This document shows positions 27,162-36,088 of a DNA stretch of 64,000 nt, piece by piece. Every line of letters begins with the position of its first letter. Positions within the stretch are counted from its first letter, which is position 1. Both the position numbers and the translations under genes were made by a program. Location of the stretch: positions 3,782,001-3,846,000 of the forward strand of contig NZ_JAHLZY020000001.1 of NCBI RefSeq assembly GCF_018967865.2. Direction: 5' to 3'. This DNA is from Hymenobacter siberiensis. Its GTDB lineage: Bacteria > Bacteroidota > Bacteroidia > Cytophagales > Hymenobacteraceae. The notes under the pieces are model-generated. The model did no database searches. It was not told the DNA's origin and saw nothing but the letters and a program-made list of their open reading frames with translations.

Positions 27162-27833
27162 TTATTGGTGCGCAGCCGAATCCAGAGCGGTAGTTCGCGG
27201 GGCAACAGCTGCAGAATCCGAGCGCGGGCGCGTGGGGCGGAGCATGACAACCGGTGCAGGATGGGCGGGTGCCACACGCACGGTTTCGGGAACGGCCACG
27301 GTGGTAGGCAACGGCTCGGCCTGCGGGCCGGTTTCGATGGGCACGGCCAGGGCCAGCGAATCGGCAGCGGTTTGGCTGGTGCTGGAAATGTGCTCCGATG
27401 GTGGCCGGTTCATGTTCAGGTACAGCACCACCGCCAGAAATGCCAGTACGCCCCCAATGGAGAGAATCAGGGCCAGCGAGTTGCGGGCCGGCTCTTCGGC
27501 CATGGGCGGAAACTCGTCGCGGGTTCGCCAGGCGGGCTCGGGCTCGGGCAGGGGTTCGGGGCCGGCGGGGAAGTGCGCGGGGGTGGGCAGCTCTTCGGCC
27601 AGCGGCGCATTGGGCGCAACCGCTACGGGCGAGGGCTCGAACACGGGGGGCGGAGGCGGCACCACCGGCTCGGGAGCGATAAATTCGGGAGCGGCCAGGG
27701 GGACCGGCGTAGCAGGCGTGGCGAACACCAGCCGCTGCTTCAAAGCTTCGAACTCGGCGGGCGTAATGGCCCCGGAATCCAGCATTTCCTTGAGCTGGCG
27801 GAGGGTGTCGAGGGGTGAATTGGGGTTGTCCAT
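27162..27833 (-). CDS. SHOCT-domain membrane protein
   Basis: A 223-residue protein. The N-terminus DTLRQLKEMLDSGAITPAEF is a SHOCT short helical motif (about residues 8-37). A long Pro/Glu-rich linker follows, then one transmembrane segment (about 118-138, LALILSIGGVLAFLAVVLYL) and a Thr/Ala/Pro-rich outer tail. SHOCT motifs are found at the ends of membrane or oligomeric proteins and probably mediate assembly; the specific role is unknown. It lies 25 bases downstream of a secreted coiled-coil protein gene in the same direction. Confidence 0.75.
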   Translation of the reverse strand: MDNPNSPLDTLRQLKEMLDSGAITPAEFEALKQRLVFATPATPVPLAAPEFIAPEPVVPPPPPVFEPSPVAVAPNAPLAEELPTPAHFPAGPEPLPEPEPAWRTRDEFPPMAEEPARNSLALILSIGGVLAFLAVVLYLNMNRPPSEHISSTSQTAADSLALAVPIETGPQAEPLPTTVAVPETVRVAPAHPAPVVMLRPTRPRSDSAAVAPRTTALDSAAHQ

Positions 27834-27858
27834 GACCAGAATACGGCCGGCGGTGGGC

Positions 27859-28587
27859 CTAGTTTTTGCGGTCGAGGGCCGAAAGGCGGTCGCGGCGGCG
27901 TTGCAGGCGCAGGCGGCTTTCGTCGAGCAGCAGGTTGTTTTTAGTTTGCGAAGCCGAATCGGTGCGCGATTGCAGCAGGTTTTCGGCGTTCTTTTTCTTC
28001 AGCTCCTCAATACGGGCCAGGTTGGCTTCGGTGTTGCTTCTCAGTGCGGCCTGCTCCTTTTCGAGTCGCTCTTTTTCCTTTTCGGTGGCTTTGAGCTTCT
28101 TCTCGGCTTCGGCAATCATGTCGCGGTAGGCCTTGAGGCGGGCAGCCCCGGCAAAGTTCTGGGCAATGGCGCGCAGGGCATCGTACTCGGTTTTGATGCT
28201 GCTGGGGTCGAAGAAGGTATTATCATCGAACCCACCGAAAATGGCCACCTCCGCCACCGAATCCGACGGGGCGATGATGGTGGCGTAAAGGTCCACCAGC
28301 TTGCCCGAAATGGTGCTGGCGGGGGTTTGGCGGGCCACCAGCACGTCGCTTTTATTGAACCCCAGTACGCCGCCGGCCTTGAACTTCACGTTGTAGCTGC
28401 TCTTCATCCAATCCTGGAAAAACGCGCGCACGTCGGTGGCCTTGCCATCAACCTGTACTTTGAGCGCGGCACGGGGCTTTTTGTTGTAGTTCACGTCGCC
28501 GGGGCGCACGTCGTAGAGCTGAGCCGAAGCCGGGGTGCCCGCCAGCAGGCTGGCCAGCATCAGCAGCAGAAAGCAAATTTTAGACAT
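27859..28587 (-). CDS. Secreted coiled-coil protein of unknown function
   Basis: This 242-residue protein has a signal peptide (MSKICFLLLMLASLLAGTPA). The first part is globular (PRAALKVQVDGKATDVRAFFQDW...), and the last ~90 residues form a highly charged coiled coil (AEAEKKLKATEKEKERLEKE...). No family is recognised. It sits between genes 28612-28866 and 27162-27833, all in one direction with short gaps (24 and 25 bases), so the three probably form an operon of envelope proteins. Confidence 0.65.
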   Translation of the reverse strand: MSKICFLLLMLASLLAGTPASAQLYDVRPGDVNYNKKPRAALKVQVDGKATDVRAFFQDWMKSSYNVKFKAGGVLGFNKSDVLVARQTPASTISGKLVDLYATIIAPSDSVAEVAIFGGFDDNTFFDPSSIKTEYDALRAIAQNFAGAARLKAYRDMIAEAEKKLKATEKEKERLEKEQAALRSNTEANLARIEELKKKNAENLLQSRTDSASQTKNNLLLDESRLRLQRRRDRLSALDRKN

Positions 28588-28611
28588 AACGCAGGGGGTA
28601 AAAAACGGCGG

Positions 28612-28866
28612 TTAGCGCAGCTCGTGGCGGTCGAAGGCGGCCTGCAAATCGGCGCGCATGGCCTGGAAACGGGCAATGGCGGCGGCCAGAAATTCGTCGT
28701 CAAGCAGCTCGCGGGCCTCGGCATCGGTGCCGGTGAGCAGGTCGAGCTCGGCCACTTTATAGGTCTGTTCCAGGTTGCCCTGCTCCAGTTTCAGCAGGAA
28801 CTTGCCGTTCCAGGCCAGGAGCGTGATTTTGACGGCGGGATGGGGGATGTCGGCAACGTGACGCAC
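28612..28866 (-). CDS. Small conserved-looking protein, GTG start next to a repeat
   Basis: This 84-residue acidic protein reads IPHPAVKITLLAWNGKFLLKLEQGNLEQTYKV and then a helical C-terminus. I do not recognise a named family. No ATG is available at the 5' end; the only plausible start is GTG at 28866, two bases before a 192-bp inverted repeat begins at 28869. The repeat may have displaced the original start or promoter. First gene of a likely three-gene set. Confidence 0.6.
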   Translation of the reverse strand: MRHVADIPHPAVKITLLAWNGKFLLKLEQGNLEQTYKVAELDLLTGTDAEARELLDDEFLAAAIARFQAMRADLQAAFDRHELR

Positions 28867-28868
28867 AG

Positions 28869-29060
28869 GACCACAGATTTATCGGATTTTAACGAATGGG
28901 AACAGTTTTTTTGGGGTTCGCCACCCAACAGACTGCCTCCAAAAGCTGGTCGAATCTAGCCCTTATTTTTGGGATGAAAGGCGATTCCGACTTAAATACA
29001 CTTGAATCGGAACTCCAAAAAACCCGTTCCCATCCGTTAAAATCCGATAAATCTGTGGTC
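28869..29060. repeat. 192-bp palindromic repeat (MITE-like)
   Basis: Arms of about 51 bases at 28869-28919 and 29010-29060 (outer end GACCACAGATTTATCGGATT) are inverted copies with five or so mismatches, around a 90-base interior. The interior shows no gene. This looks like a dispersed, possibly mobile, palindromic element. Confidence 0.75.
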
Positions 29061-29096
29061 TAAGCTCGACCTAACACCTCTCCGCTGCCGTGCGTA

Positions 29097-29136
29097 AAAA
29101 GCCCGGTGGTCCGGTGCTACGGACCGGGTTTTTTCA
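29097..29136 (+). terminator. Orphan terminator-like hairpin upstream of the small basic gene
   Basis: GCCCGGTGGTCCG pairs with CGGACCGGG with a short bulge and is followed by TTTTTT. It faces the plus strand, yet no plus-strand gene precedes it in the 230 bases before, so it may end a short transcript or be a leader structure of the next gene. Confidence 0.5.
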
Positions 29137-29155
29137 CTTTTATTTCACTACTGCC

Positions 29156-29344
29156 ATGCCTCAGGGAGATAAATCGAAGTACACCGACAAGCAGAAGCGC
29201 CAGGCCGAGCACATTGAAGACGGCTACGAGAAGAAAGGCGTTTCGGAGAAGGAAGCCGAGGCCCGCGCCTGGGCCACGGTGAATAAAAACGACGGCGGCG
29301 GGAAACAACCCGGCGGCTCGGGCCGTAAGAAGGCCGACAAATGA
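29156..29344 (+). CDS. Small hydrophilic protein ('plasmid stabilization protein'-like)
   Basis: A 62-residue highly charged protein, MPQGDKSKYTDKQKRQAEHI..., with EKKGVSEKEAEARAWATVNK in the middle and a GGGKQPGGSGRKK tail. Proteins of this pattern are widespread and often labelled plasmid stabilization proteins, a name with little experimental backing. ATG 29156 is used; an upstream in-frame start at 29090 would translate through the hairpin at 29097-29136. A strong terminator follows. Confidence 0.75.
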   Translation: MPQGDKSKYTDKQKRQAEHIEDGYEKKGVSEKEAEARAWATVNKNDGGGKQPGGSGRKKADK

Positions 29345-29388
29345 TTTCTTGGTCAGTTCCAACGATGCCAAGTGGCTGTCACCCCACA

Positions 29389-29430
29389 AAAACAGCGCCT
29401 CCCGCAAACGATTACGGGAGGCGCTGTTTT
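29389..29430. terminator. Bidirectional terminator
   Basis: A perfect 16-base stem (29389-29404 with 29415-29430) with AAAA and TTTT ends lies between the small basic gene and the convergent methyltransferase pseudogene. Confidence 0.85.
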
Positions 29431-29443
29431 GATATACCGACGG

Positions 29444-30245
29444 CTACAGTGGTTTCCGGGCCACCATTTTCACCAGCCGCAGCTGCTGCCAGGTAAAGTC
29501 GGCAGTGCCGATGGACTCTTCGTAGCGCACTATTTTCAGGCCGGCGGCTTTGTATAAGGTAAGCAGCTCGTTGGTTTGGAAAAACACGCGGTAGTCGCCG
29601 CCCACTACCTACAGCTTTTCGGTGGCATCCATGTGGAAGGCTTCGAGCACGACCAGGCCGCCGGGTTTCGGAGCGCGCCTGATGCGGGCGGCGTAGTCGT
29701 GGCCGCCGGCGTAGCTCAGCACAATGAGGTCCCATTTATTGGTACCCCAGTCGTACTGGGCCATGTCGGCTACTTCGGTGGTGATTTTGACGCCGAGGCT
29801 GGTAGCTCTTTTTTGCGCGTAATCCAGAGCTTTTTCGGCCACGTCGGCTCCCGTTACCTGCCAGCCCTACTGGGCCAGGTAAATGGCGTTGCGACCTTCG
29901 CCCATGTCGGCGTCGAAGGCAGTACCGGGCCTGAGGTTTCTCACGGTTTCGACCAGCAGGGCATCGGGCTGCTCGTTGAGCACGCGGGCCCGCATCAGCG
30001 AATCGATGAGCAGGTAGTTCCAGCGCTGGCGGGTGCGCTCGGCCATTTCACGGTTGTAGGCGGCTTGCTGGGCGGCGGTGGGGCTGGCGAGCAGCACGGG
30101 GTCGGGGCCCAGCCCGGGGATGGGCGGCAGGCTACGGCTTGGCGGGCGCGGGCTGCTGCGCCCGGGCCGGGCTCAGTATCAGGAACAGGGCCATGCTCAG
30201 CAACAAGCTGGCCGGCAGAAGCCGCACCAAGGAAGATGATTTCAT
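29444..30245 (-). pseudogene. Exported class I SAM methyltransferase-like gene, disrupted
   Basis: From ATG 30245 the frame begins with a signal peptide (MKSSSLVRLLPASLLLSMAL...) and stops soon after (KP-TAG). A shifted frame then carries LLASPTAAQQAAYN, MGEGRNAIYLAQ (SAM motif I), KWDLIVLSYAGG and KPGGLVVLEAF, and ends RLVKMVARKPL. That frame is interrupted by TAG at 29867-29869 directly after motif I and TAG at 29609-29611 after ATEKL. So there is one frameshift and two in-frame stops. An intact protein would be ~265 residues. A signal peptide on a SAM-dependent methyltransferase is odd but recurs in this phylum. Confidence 0.85.
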
Positions 30246-30310
30246 CGTGCGCTCGAATTAAGTGGATTAGCCTAAAATTATTCATTAAATAGCGAATAAT
30301 ATATATTGAA

Positions 30311-30393
30311 GCTGTTTAGAAAGTCCCCGAACGGTCATGCTTCGCTGCGCTCTGCATGACCGTTCGGGGACATTTTGCAACTTTCTAAACAAC
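30311..30393. repeat. Two-tier inverted repeat
   Basis: The inner stem is 17 perfect bases (TCCCCGAACGGTCATGC at 30324-30340 with 30354-30370), and an outer stem GTTTAGAAAG/CTTTCTAAAC encloses it. It shares the ACGGTCATGC core with the palindrome at 10301-10406. Confidence 0.75.
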
Positions 30394-30452
30394 TCCATTA
30401 CCTCGCTCAGCGCTTTCACGCGCCATCCAGCCGGAGGCTGTAATTTTCGGGC

Positions 30453-32519
30453 ATGAACAAGCTCTTTCTTGGCGCGCTGGCCTTGCTCCCACTCGCGGCG
30501 GCCGCCCAAACCCCTCCCCCATCCGCCGTGCTCACGCCCGAAAAGCTCTGGCAGTTGGGCCGACTGGGCGAAATGCAGGTATCGCCCGATGGCAAAACGG
30601 TGGCTTACACCGTGACCAAATACAACCTGGCCGAGAACAAGGGCAACGCCGACATCTGGACCGTGCCCGTGGCCGGTGGCACGCCGAAGAGACTCACCGA
30701 CACGCCCGGCTCGGAAAACACCCTGAACTGGCGGCCCGATGGCAAGCTGACCTTCCTTTCGGGCGAAGGCAGCACCGACCAGCTCTACGTGATGAGTGCC
30801 AATGGCAGCGGCAAACAGAAGCTCAGCGACTTCCCCGACCAGGGCCTGAGCAACCTGAAATACGCGCCGAAGGCCAATTTCATCCTCTACACGCAGGACG
30901 TGAAATCGAGCCCGACCACGCTGGATATGTTTCCGGACCTGCCCAAGGCCGATGCCAAAATCATCGACGACCTGAACTACCGCCACTGGAACGTGTGGGA
31001 CGACCACCTCGCCAGCCACGTTTTCTTCCAGCCCCTGAACGGTGACGGCAAGCCCGAAGGCTACGGCAAGGACCTGATGCCCGGCGAGAAATTCGACTCG
31101 CCGCTGATGCCCGACGGCGGCTCTGAGCAACTGGCCTTTTCGCCCGATGGCTACCGCATTGCCTACACCAGCCGCAAGCTGACTGGCAAGGCCGAGGCCG
31201 AGAGCACCAACGCCGACATTTACCTCTACGATATTCACAACCAGCAAACCGTGAACCTGAGCGAGGGCCTGGGTGGCTACGACACCGAGCCCAGCTTCTC
31301 GCCCGATGGCAAGCAGGTGGCCTGGCTGAGTATGGCCACGCCCGGCTTCGAGAGCGACCGCAACGGCATTGTGGTGTATGATTTCGCCAGCAAAAAGCGC
31401 GTTGACATCACCAAAGGCTCGGAGCTGAGCGCGGGCAACGTACGCTGGAGCGCCGACGGTAAAACCCTCTACTTCCTGGCCGTGGTGACGGGCGCGGAGC
31501 AGCTGTTTGCGGTGCCCGGCAAAGGCGGCAAAATCCGTCAGCTCACCACCGGCGCGCAGAATTACAACGCGTTTGAGCTGGTGGGCCGGGACCAGGCCGT
31601 GGCCAACCGCACCACCCTTTCGGCCTTCGCCGACATCGTGCGGCTGGATTTGAAAACGGGCAAGGAAACGCCACTTACCACCATTAACCAGCAGGAGCTG
31701 GCGGGCATCAAATTCGGCAAGGTGGAGGACCGCCGCGTGACCACCACCGACGGCAAGCAGATGCAGGTGTATGTGATTTACCCGCCCGATTTCGACCCGG
31801 CCAAAAAGTACCCCACCCTGCTCTACTGCCAGGGCGGGCCGCAGGCCCCCATCACCCAGAGCCAGAGCTACCGCTGGAATTTCCAGCTGATGGCGGCCAA
31901 TGGCTACATCGTGGTGGCGCCCAACCGGCGCGGCCTGCCCGGCTTCGGGCGCGAGTGGAACGACGCTATTTCGGGCGACTGGGGCGGCCAAGCTATCCGC
32001 GACTATTTCTCGGCGATTGATGCCATCAGCAAGGAGCCGTTTGTGGACAAGGACCGCCGCGGCTGCGTGGGTGCCAGCTACGGTGGTTTCGCGGTGTATT
32101 ACATGGCCGGCCACCACGAAGGCCGCTTCAAAACCTTTATTTCGCACGACGGCCTCTACAACCTCACCAGCTGGTACCCCAGCACCGAGGAAATGTTTTT
32201 CGCCAAGCACGACATGGGCGGCGCGCCCTGGGACGCCACGCCCAGCAAATCCTACCAGGAATTCAACCCCCAGATGTTCGTCAAAAACTGGGATACGCCC
32301 ATTCTGGTCATCCAGGGCGGCAAGGATTTTCGGGTGCCCGAGGGGCAGGCGATGGAGGCCTTCGGCACGGCGCAGCTGCGCGGTATTCCGAGCCGGTTTC
32401 TGTACCTGCCCAACGAGGGGCACTGGGTGACGAAGCCGCAAAACTCGGTGCTCTGGCAGCGGGTGTTTTTTGAGTGGCTGGGCCGCACGCTGAAGCCCGG
32501 CGGGCAGGCGGGCAAGTAA
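30453..32519 (+). CDS. Secreted S9 family (prolyl oligopeptidase-like) peptidase
   Basis: The 688-residue serine peptidase has a signal peptide (MNKLFLGALALLPLAAAAQ). An N-terminal beta-propeller of TolB/WD40-like repeats (VSPDGKTVAYT, FSPDGYRIAYTS, FSPDGKQVAWLS) spans about 35-420, and the alpha/beta-hydrolase domain follows. Catalytic residues are Ser in GASYGG, Asp in GGKDFRVP and His in NEGHWV. It is the dipeptidyl-peptidase/acylaminoacyl-peptidase type and probably digests peptides in the periplasm. A near-consensus TAATTTTC lies four bases before the ATG. Confidence 0.93.
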   Translation: MNKLFLGALALLPLAAAAQTPPPSAVLTPEKLWQLGRLGEMQVSPDGKTVAYTVTKYNLAENKGNADIWTVPVAGGTPKRLTDTPGSENTLNWRPDGKLTFLSGEGSTDQLYVMSANGSGKQKLSDFPDQGLSNLKYAPKANFILYTQDVKSSPTTLDMFPDLPKADAKIIDDLNYRHWNVWDDHLASHVFFQPLNGDGKPEGYGKDLMPGEKFDSPLMPDGGSEQLAFSPDGYRIAYTSRKLTGKAEAESTNADIYLYDIHNQQTVNLSEGLGGYDTEPSFSPDGKQVAWLSMATPGFESDRNGIVVYDFASKKRVDITKGSELSAGNVRWSADGKTLYFLAVVTGAEQLFAVPGKGGKIRQLTTGAQNYNAFELVGRDQAVANRTTLSAFADIVRLDLKTGKETPLTTINQQELAGIKFGKVEDRRVTTTDGKQMQVYVIYPPDFDPAKKYPTLLYCQGGPQAPITQSQSYRWNFQLMAANGYIVVAPNRRGLPGFGREWNDAISGDWGGQAIRDYFSAIDAISKEPFVDKDRRGCVGASYGGFAVYYMAGHHEGRFKTFISHDGLYNLTSWYPSTEEMFFAKHDMGGAPWDATPSKSYQEFNPQMFVKNWDTPILVIQGGKDFRVPEGQAMEAFGTAQLRGIPSRFLYLPNEGHWVTKPQNSVLWQRVFFEWLGRTLKPGGQAGK

Positions 32520-32884
32520 GTTGGCTCAATCGTTTTTAGAAAACCCATCCGGTCGTCCGGATGGACTTTCTGGCGTTGGGACTTGGGGGCGGGCGGCTTT
32601 CGGCGCGGGCACGCATTTTATCCGTTGGCTCAAACCAGATAGCCATCAAGGCGATGGCCGGGGCGGAACGGCAGATGAAGAGGCATTCAGCTATTGCCGG
32701 GCGAAAAATCGGTACCTTTCAAGCAGGTTGTTTTTCTGAAAAACAATTATTTATACCCCACGCCGTATACACCGGCATTATGCTGGTTTTTAGGGTGCGG
32801 CAGCGGTTTTCCGCGGATTTCAGGCCCGCCCGCATCATTATAAAAATAGCGAAAACTTGCCTGCCGGGCCAGTTCAACCACTCC
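32520..32884 (+). other. Intergenic region with one hairpin
   Basis: The region holds a perfect 8-base-stem hairpin at 32545-32564 (CCATCCGG/CCGGATGG), a possible weak terminator for the S9 peptidase gene. TACCTTTC near 32711 is a near match to the -7 element and could serve the kinase gene. Nothing else is supported, although the kinase frame stays open back to 32561. Confidence 0.45.
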
Positions 32885-35800
32885 ATGAAGGAAAGCGAAA
32901 AGCGTTACCGCCGGCTTATTGAAGCCAGCCAGGATTTATTGGTCACCATCGACTTGCAGGGCAATATTACCGACACCAACGAGGCAGCAGTCAAGATGAC
33001 GGGCGTGAACCGCGACGCGCTGATGGGCTCCAATTTCTTCACCTATTTCACGGAGCCGGCCGCGCTGGAGCAGGTGTACCAGCAGGTGCTGGCCACCGGG
33101 GCCGTCACCAACGTGGCCTGCACCCTGCGCCACGCCAATGGCACGCCCACGCAGGTGCTGTTCGACGGAACGGTGAACAAGGACGACCACGGCCTGGTGC
33201 TGGGCGGCGTGCTGGTGGCCCGCGAAGTGGCCGGTAAAAACTGGGCCGACGAGCTGAGCATTGCCAACGAAGAATTGGCTTTCCAGAACGATGAGAAGGG
33301 AAAACGCGCCGCTGAGCTGGTGATTGCCAACAAAGAGCTGGCGTTTCAGAACGACGAGAAGGAGAAGCGGGCGCAGGAGCTGAGCATCGCCAACACGGAG
33401 CTGGCGTTTCAGAATGACGAGAAGGAAAAGCGCGCCCAGGAGCTGAGCATTGCCAACGAAGAGTTGGCTTTCCAGAACGACGAGAAGGAAAAGCGGGCCC
33501 AGGAACTGAGCGTAGCCAACACCGAGCTGGCGTTTCAGAACGACGAGAAGGAGAAGCGGGCGCAGGAGCTGAGCATCGCCAACACGGAGCTGGCGTTTCA
33601 GAATGACGAGAAGGAAAAGCGCGCCCAGGAGCTGAGCGTGGCCAATACCGAGCTGGCTTTCCAGAACGACGAGAAGGAAAAGCGGGCGCAGGAATTGAGC
33701 GTGGCCAACACCGAGCTGGCCTTTCAGAACGACGAGAAGGAGAAGCGGGCGCAGGAGCTCATCATCGCCAACACCGAGCTGGCGTTTCAGAACGACGAGA
33801 AGGAGAAGCGTGCCGCCGAACTGGGCATTGCCAACATTGAGCTGGCGTTTCAGAATGACGAGAAGGAAAAGCGGGCGCAGGAGCTGGTGATTGCCAACAA
33901 GGAGCTGGCCTTCCAGAACGATGAGAAGGTGAAGCGGGCGGCCGAGCTGCGCATTGCCAACTACGCCCGCAGCCTGATTGAGGCCAGCCGCGACCCGCTG
34001 GTCACCATCAGCCCGGAGGGCAAGATTACGGACACGAACCTGGCCACGGTGTACATCACGGGCATTGAGCGCGAGCAGCTGATTGGGTCCGATTTCTTTG
34101 CCTATTTCACGGAGCCGCAAATGGCCCGCGAGGTATACCAGAAGGTGTTTGCCGAGGGCACCGTGGCCGATTCGCCGCTCACGCTGCGGCACAAAGACGG
34201 CAAGCTGACCGACGTGCTGTTCAACGGCTCGGTGTATAAGAACGACGAAGGGCTGGTGCTGGGCGTGGTGATTGTGGCCCGCGACGTGACCGACCAGAAG
34301 CGCATTGCCACCGAGCTGACGGAGGCCAAAATTGCGGCCGAGCGCGCCACCGTGCTGGCCGAGGAAGCCCAGGCCAAAGCCGAAAGCGCCACCCAGACGG
34401 CCGAGGATGCCGTGAAAGCCAAGCAGCAGTTCCTCAGCAACATGAGCCACGAAATTCGCACGCCCATGAATGCCATCATCGGCTTCACGAAGGTGGTGCT
34501 GAAAACGGAGCTCACCGACAAGCAGCGCGAATACCTGACGGCCATCAAGATAAGCGGCGACACGCTGATTGTGCTCATCAACGACATTCTGGACCTGGCC
34601 AAGGTGGATGCCGGCCGGATGACCTTCGAGCAGATACCGTTCAAGCTCTCGGCTTCGGTGTCGGCCATGGTGCACTTGTTCGAAACCAAGATTCAGGAGA
34701 AAAATCTGGAGCTGGTGATGGAATACGACGAGAAAATCCCGGAAGTGCTGGTGGGCGACCCCGTGCGCCTGCACCAGATTATTCTGAACCTGGTGAGCAA
34801 TGCCGTGAAATTTACCAGCGAAGGCAGCATCACGGTGGGCGTGCGGATGCTGGTGCAGGATGCGGAAAAGGTTATCCTGGAGTTTGCCGTGACGGATACC
34901 GGCATCGGCATCGAGCAGGCCAAGCTGGGCACAGTGTTCGACAATTTTCAGCAGGCCACCAGCGGCACCAGCCGCCTGTACGGCGGCACGGGCCTGGGCC
35001 TAGCCATTGTGAAAAACCTGGTGGAGCCGCAGGGGGGCACCATCAGCGTGCGGAGCAAAGTGGGCAAGGGCTCCACGTTCAGCTTCATTCTGAGCTTTAC
35101 GAAAACGCTGGAAAAGGCCGAAATAGAAACCGGCCTGAACATCGAGCTGGAAGCCGGCTTTAAGGACGTTAAAATACTGGTAGTGGAAGATATTGCCCTC
35201 AACCAGCTGCTGATGAAGACCTTGTTGGAGGATTTTGGCTTTGAGATGGAAGTGGCCGGCAACGGGCAGATTGCCATCGAAAAACTGAGAACTACGCCCT
35301 TCGACATCGTGCTGATGGACCTGCAAATGCCCGTCATGAATGGCTTCGACGCCACCGAATACATCCGCAAGGAGCTGAAGCTCAAGGTGCCCATCATCGC
35401 CCTCACCGCTGACGTGACCACCGTGGATGTGGAAAAATGCAAGGCTGTGGGCATGAACGACTACATCTCGAAGCCCATCGACGATAAGCTGCTCTACAGC
35501 AAAATCATCAAGTACCTGAAAAGCTCGGGCTACAGCAAGCCCGCCGCCGCGCCGGGCCACCCGCCCGAGGCCGCGCTGCAGCCCCCACTCACCTGCGTCA
35601 ACTTCGACTACCTGCGCCGCATCACCAAGAGCGACGCGCGCATGGCCGAGATGATTTACCTATATCTGCAGGAGATTCCGCAGCTGGTGCAAACCATGAA
35701 AAACGCCATTGAGCAGCAGCAGTGGCAAGCCCTGAAATCGGCCACGCATTCCATCATTCCCACCTTCGCCACCATTGGCATCAACCAGGAATTTGAGGAC

Positions 35801-35995
35801 CACGCCAAAGACCTGCAAGCCCTGGCCGCCGTCCTGATTGCCCCCGAAGCCGCAGCCGACAGCACCGAAATCGTGGTCCAGGTGCACGCCCTGTTCTCCA
35901 AAATTGAAGCCGTGTGCGCGCTGGCCGCCCAGGAGCTGGAAGAGAAGCTGCAACGGCTTTCGCAAACGCTGCACCCAGCGCGGGCACAGAACTAA
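32885..35995 (+). CDS. Hybrid sensor histidine kinase: PAS, 11 coiled-coil repeats, PAS, HisKA, HATPase, REC, HPt
   Basis: A 1036-residue cytoplasmic-looking kinase with no membrane segment from the chosen ATG (MKESEKRYRRLIEASQDLLV). The order is PAS (about 5-115); eleven 21-residue repeats of type EL-x-IAN-x-ELAFQNDEKEKRAQ (123-353); a second PAS (355-475); HisKA with phospho-acceptor His522 in MSHEIRTP; HATPase_c (about 630-750); a receiver domain (761-880) with phospho-Asp812 in LMDLQMP and Lys in SKPID; and an HPt domain with His955 in ATHSIIPTF. All four phosphorelay stations are therefore in one chain. Each repeat is three heptads, so the repeats should make a continuous signalling coiled coil. 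No cognate DNA-binding regulator is adjacent. The frame is open to 32561, but family members begin near this Met. Confidence 0.9.
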   Translation: MKESEKRYRRLIEASQDLLVTIDLQGNITDTNEAAVKMTGVNRDALMGSNFFTYFTEPAALEQVYQQVLATGAVTNVACTLRHANGTPTQVLFDGTVNKDDHGLVLGGVLVAREVAGKNWADELSIANEELAFQNDEKGKRAAELVIANKELAFQNDEKEKRAQELSIANTELAFQNDEKEKRAQELSIANEELAFQNDEKEKRAQELSVANTELAFQNDEKEKRAQELSIANTELAFQNDEKEKRAQELSVANTELAFQNDEKEKRAQELSVANTELAFQNDEKEKRAQELIIANTELAFQNDEKEKRAAELGIANIELAFQNDEKEKRAQELVIANKELAFQNDEKVKRAAELRIANYARSLIEASRDPLVTISPEGKITDTNLATVYITGIEREQLIGSDFFAYFTEPQMAREVYQKVFAEGTVADSPLTLRHKDGKLTDVLFNGSVYKNDEGLVLGVVIVARDVTDQKRIATELTEAKIAAERATVLAEEAQAKAESATQTAEDAVKAKQQFLSNMSHEIRTPMNAIIGFTKVVLKTELTDKQREYLTAIKISGDTLIVLINDILDLAKVDAGRMTFEQIPFKLSASVSAMVHLFETKIQEKNLELVMEYDEKIPEVLVGDPVRLHQIILNLVSNAVKFTSEGSITVGVRMLVQDAEKVILEFAVTDTGIGIEQAKLGTVFDNFQQATSGTSRLYGGTGLGLAIVKNLVEPQGGTISVRSKVGKGSTFSFILSFTKTLEKAEIETGLNIELEAGFKDVKILVVEDIALNQLLMKTLLEDFGFEMEVAGNGQIAIEKLRTTPFDIVLMDLQMPVMNGFDATEYIRKELKLKVPIIALTADVTTVDVEKCKAVGMNDYISKPIDDKLLYSKIIKYLKSSGYSKPAAAPGHPPEAALQPPLTCVNFDYLRRITKSDARMAEMIYLYLQEIPQLVQTMKNAIEQQQWQALKSATHSIIPTFATIGINQEFEDHAKDLQALAAVLIAPEAAADSTEIVVQVHALFSKIEAVCALAAQELEEKLQRLSQTLHPARAQN
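33251..33943 (+). repeat. Eleven tandem 63-bp repeats inside the hybrid kinase gene
   Basis: The unit (beginning GAGCTGAGCATTGCCAAC) repeats eleven times with no length variation, plus a partial twelfth (ELRIAN). Copies 3-8 are nearly identical at DNA level, while 1, 2 and 9-11 differ more, which fits recent unequal crossing-over in the centre of the array. Confidence 0.95.
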
Positions 35996-36088
35996 GCCGA
36001 ATCAGCCGGATTTTTTCTTTTTAAATAAATGAATATTAAATGAATTAATTGTTATTTGCCGATTCAGCAGCCTGTTAGCATCGGCCTA

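Noticed and set aside
33251..33943. CRISPR-like regular repeat array
   Set aside because: The 63-bp units are contiguous with no spacers and are in frame within the kinase gene.
32936..34774. 612-codon minus-strand frame opposite the kinase repeats
   Set aside because: It mirrors the 63-bp repeat array and has no independent features.
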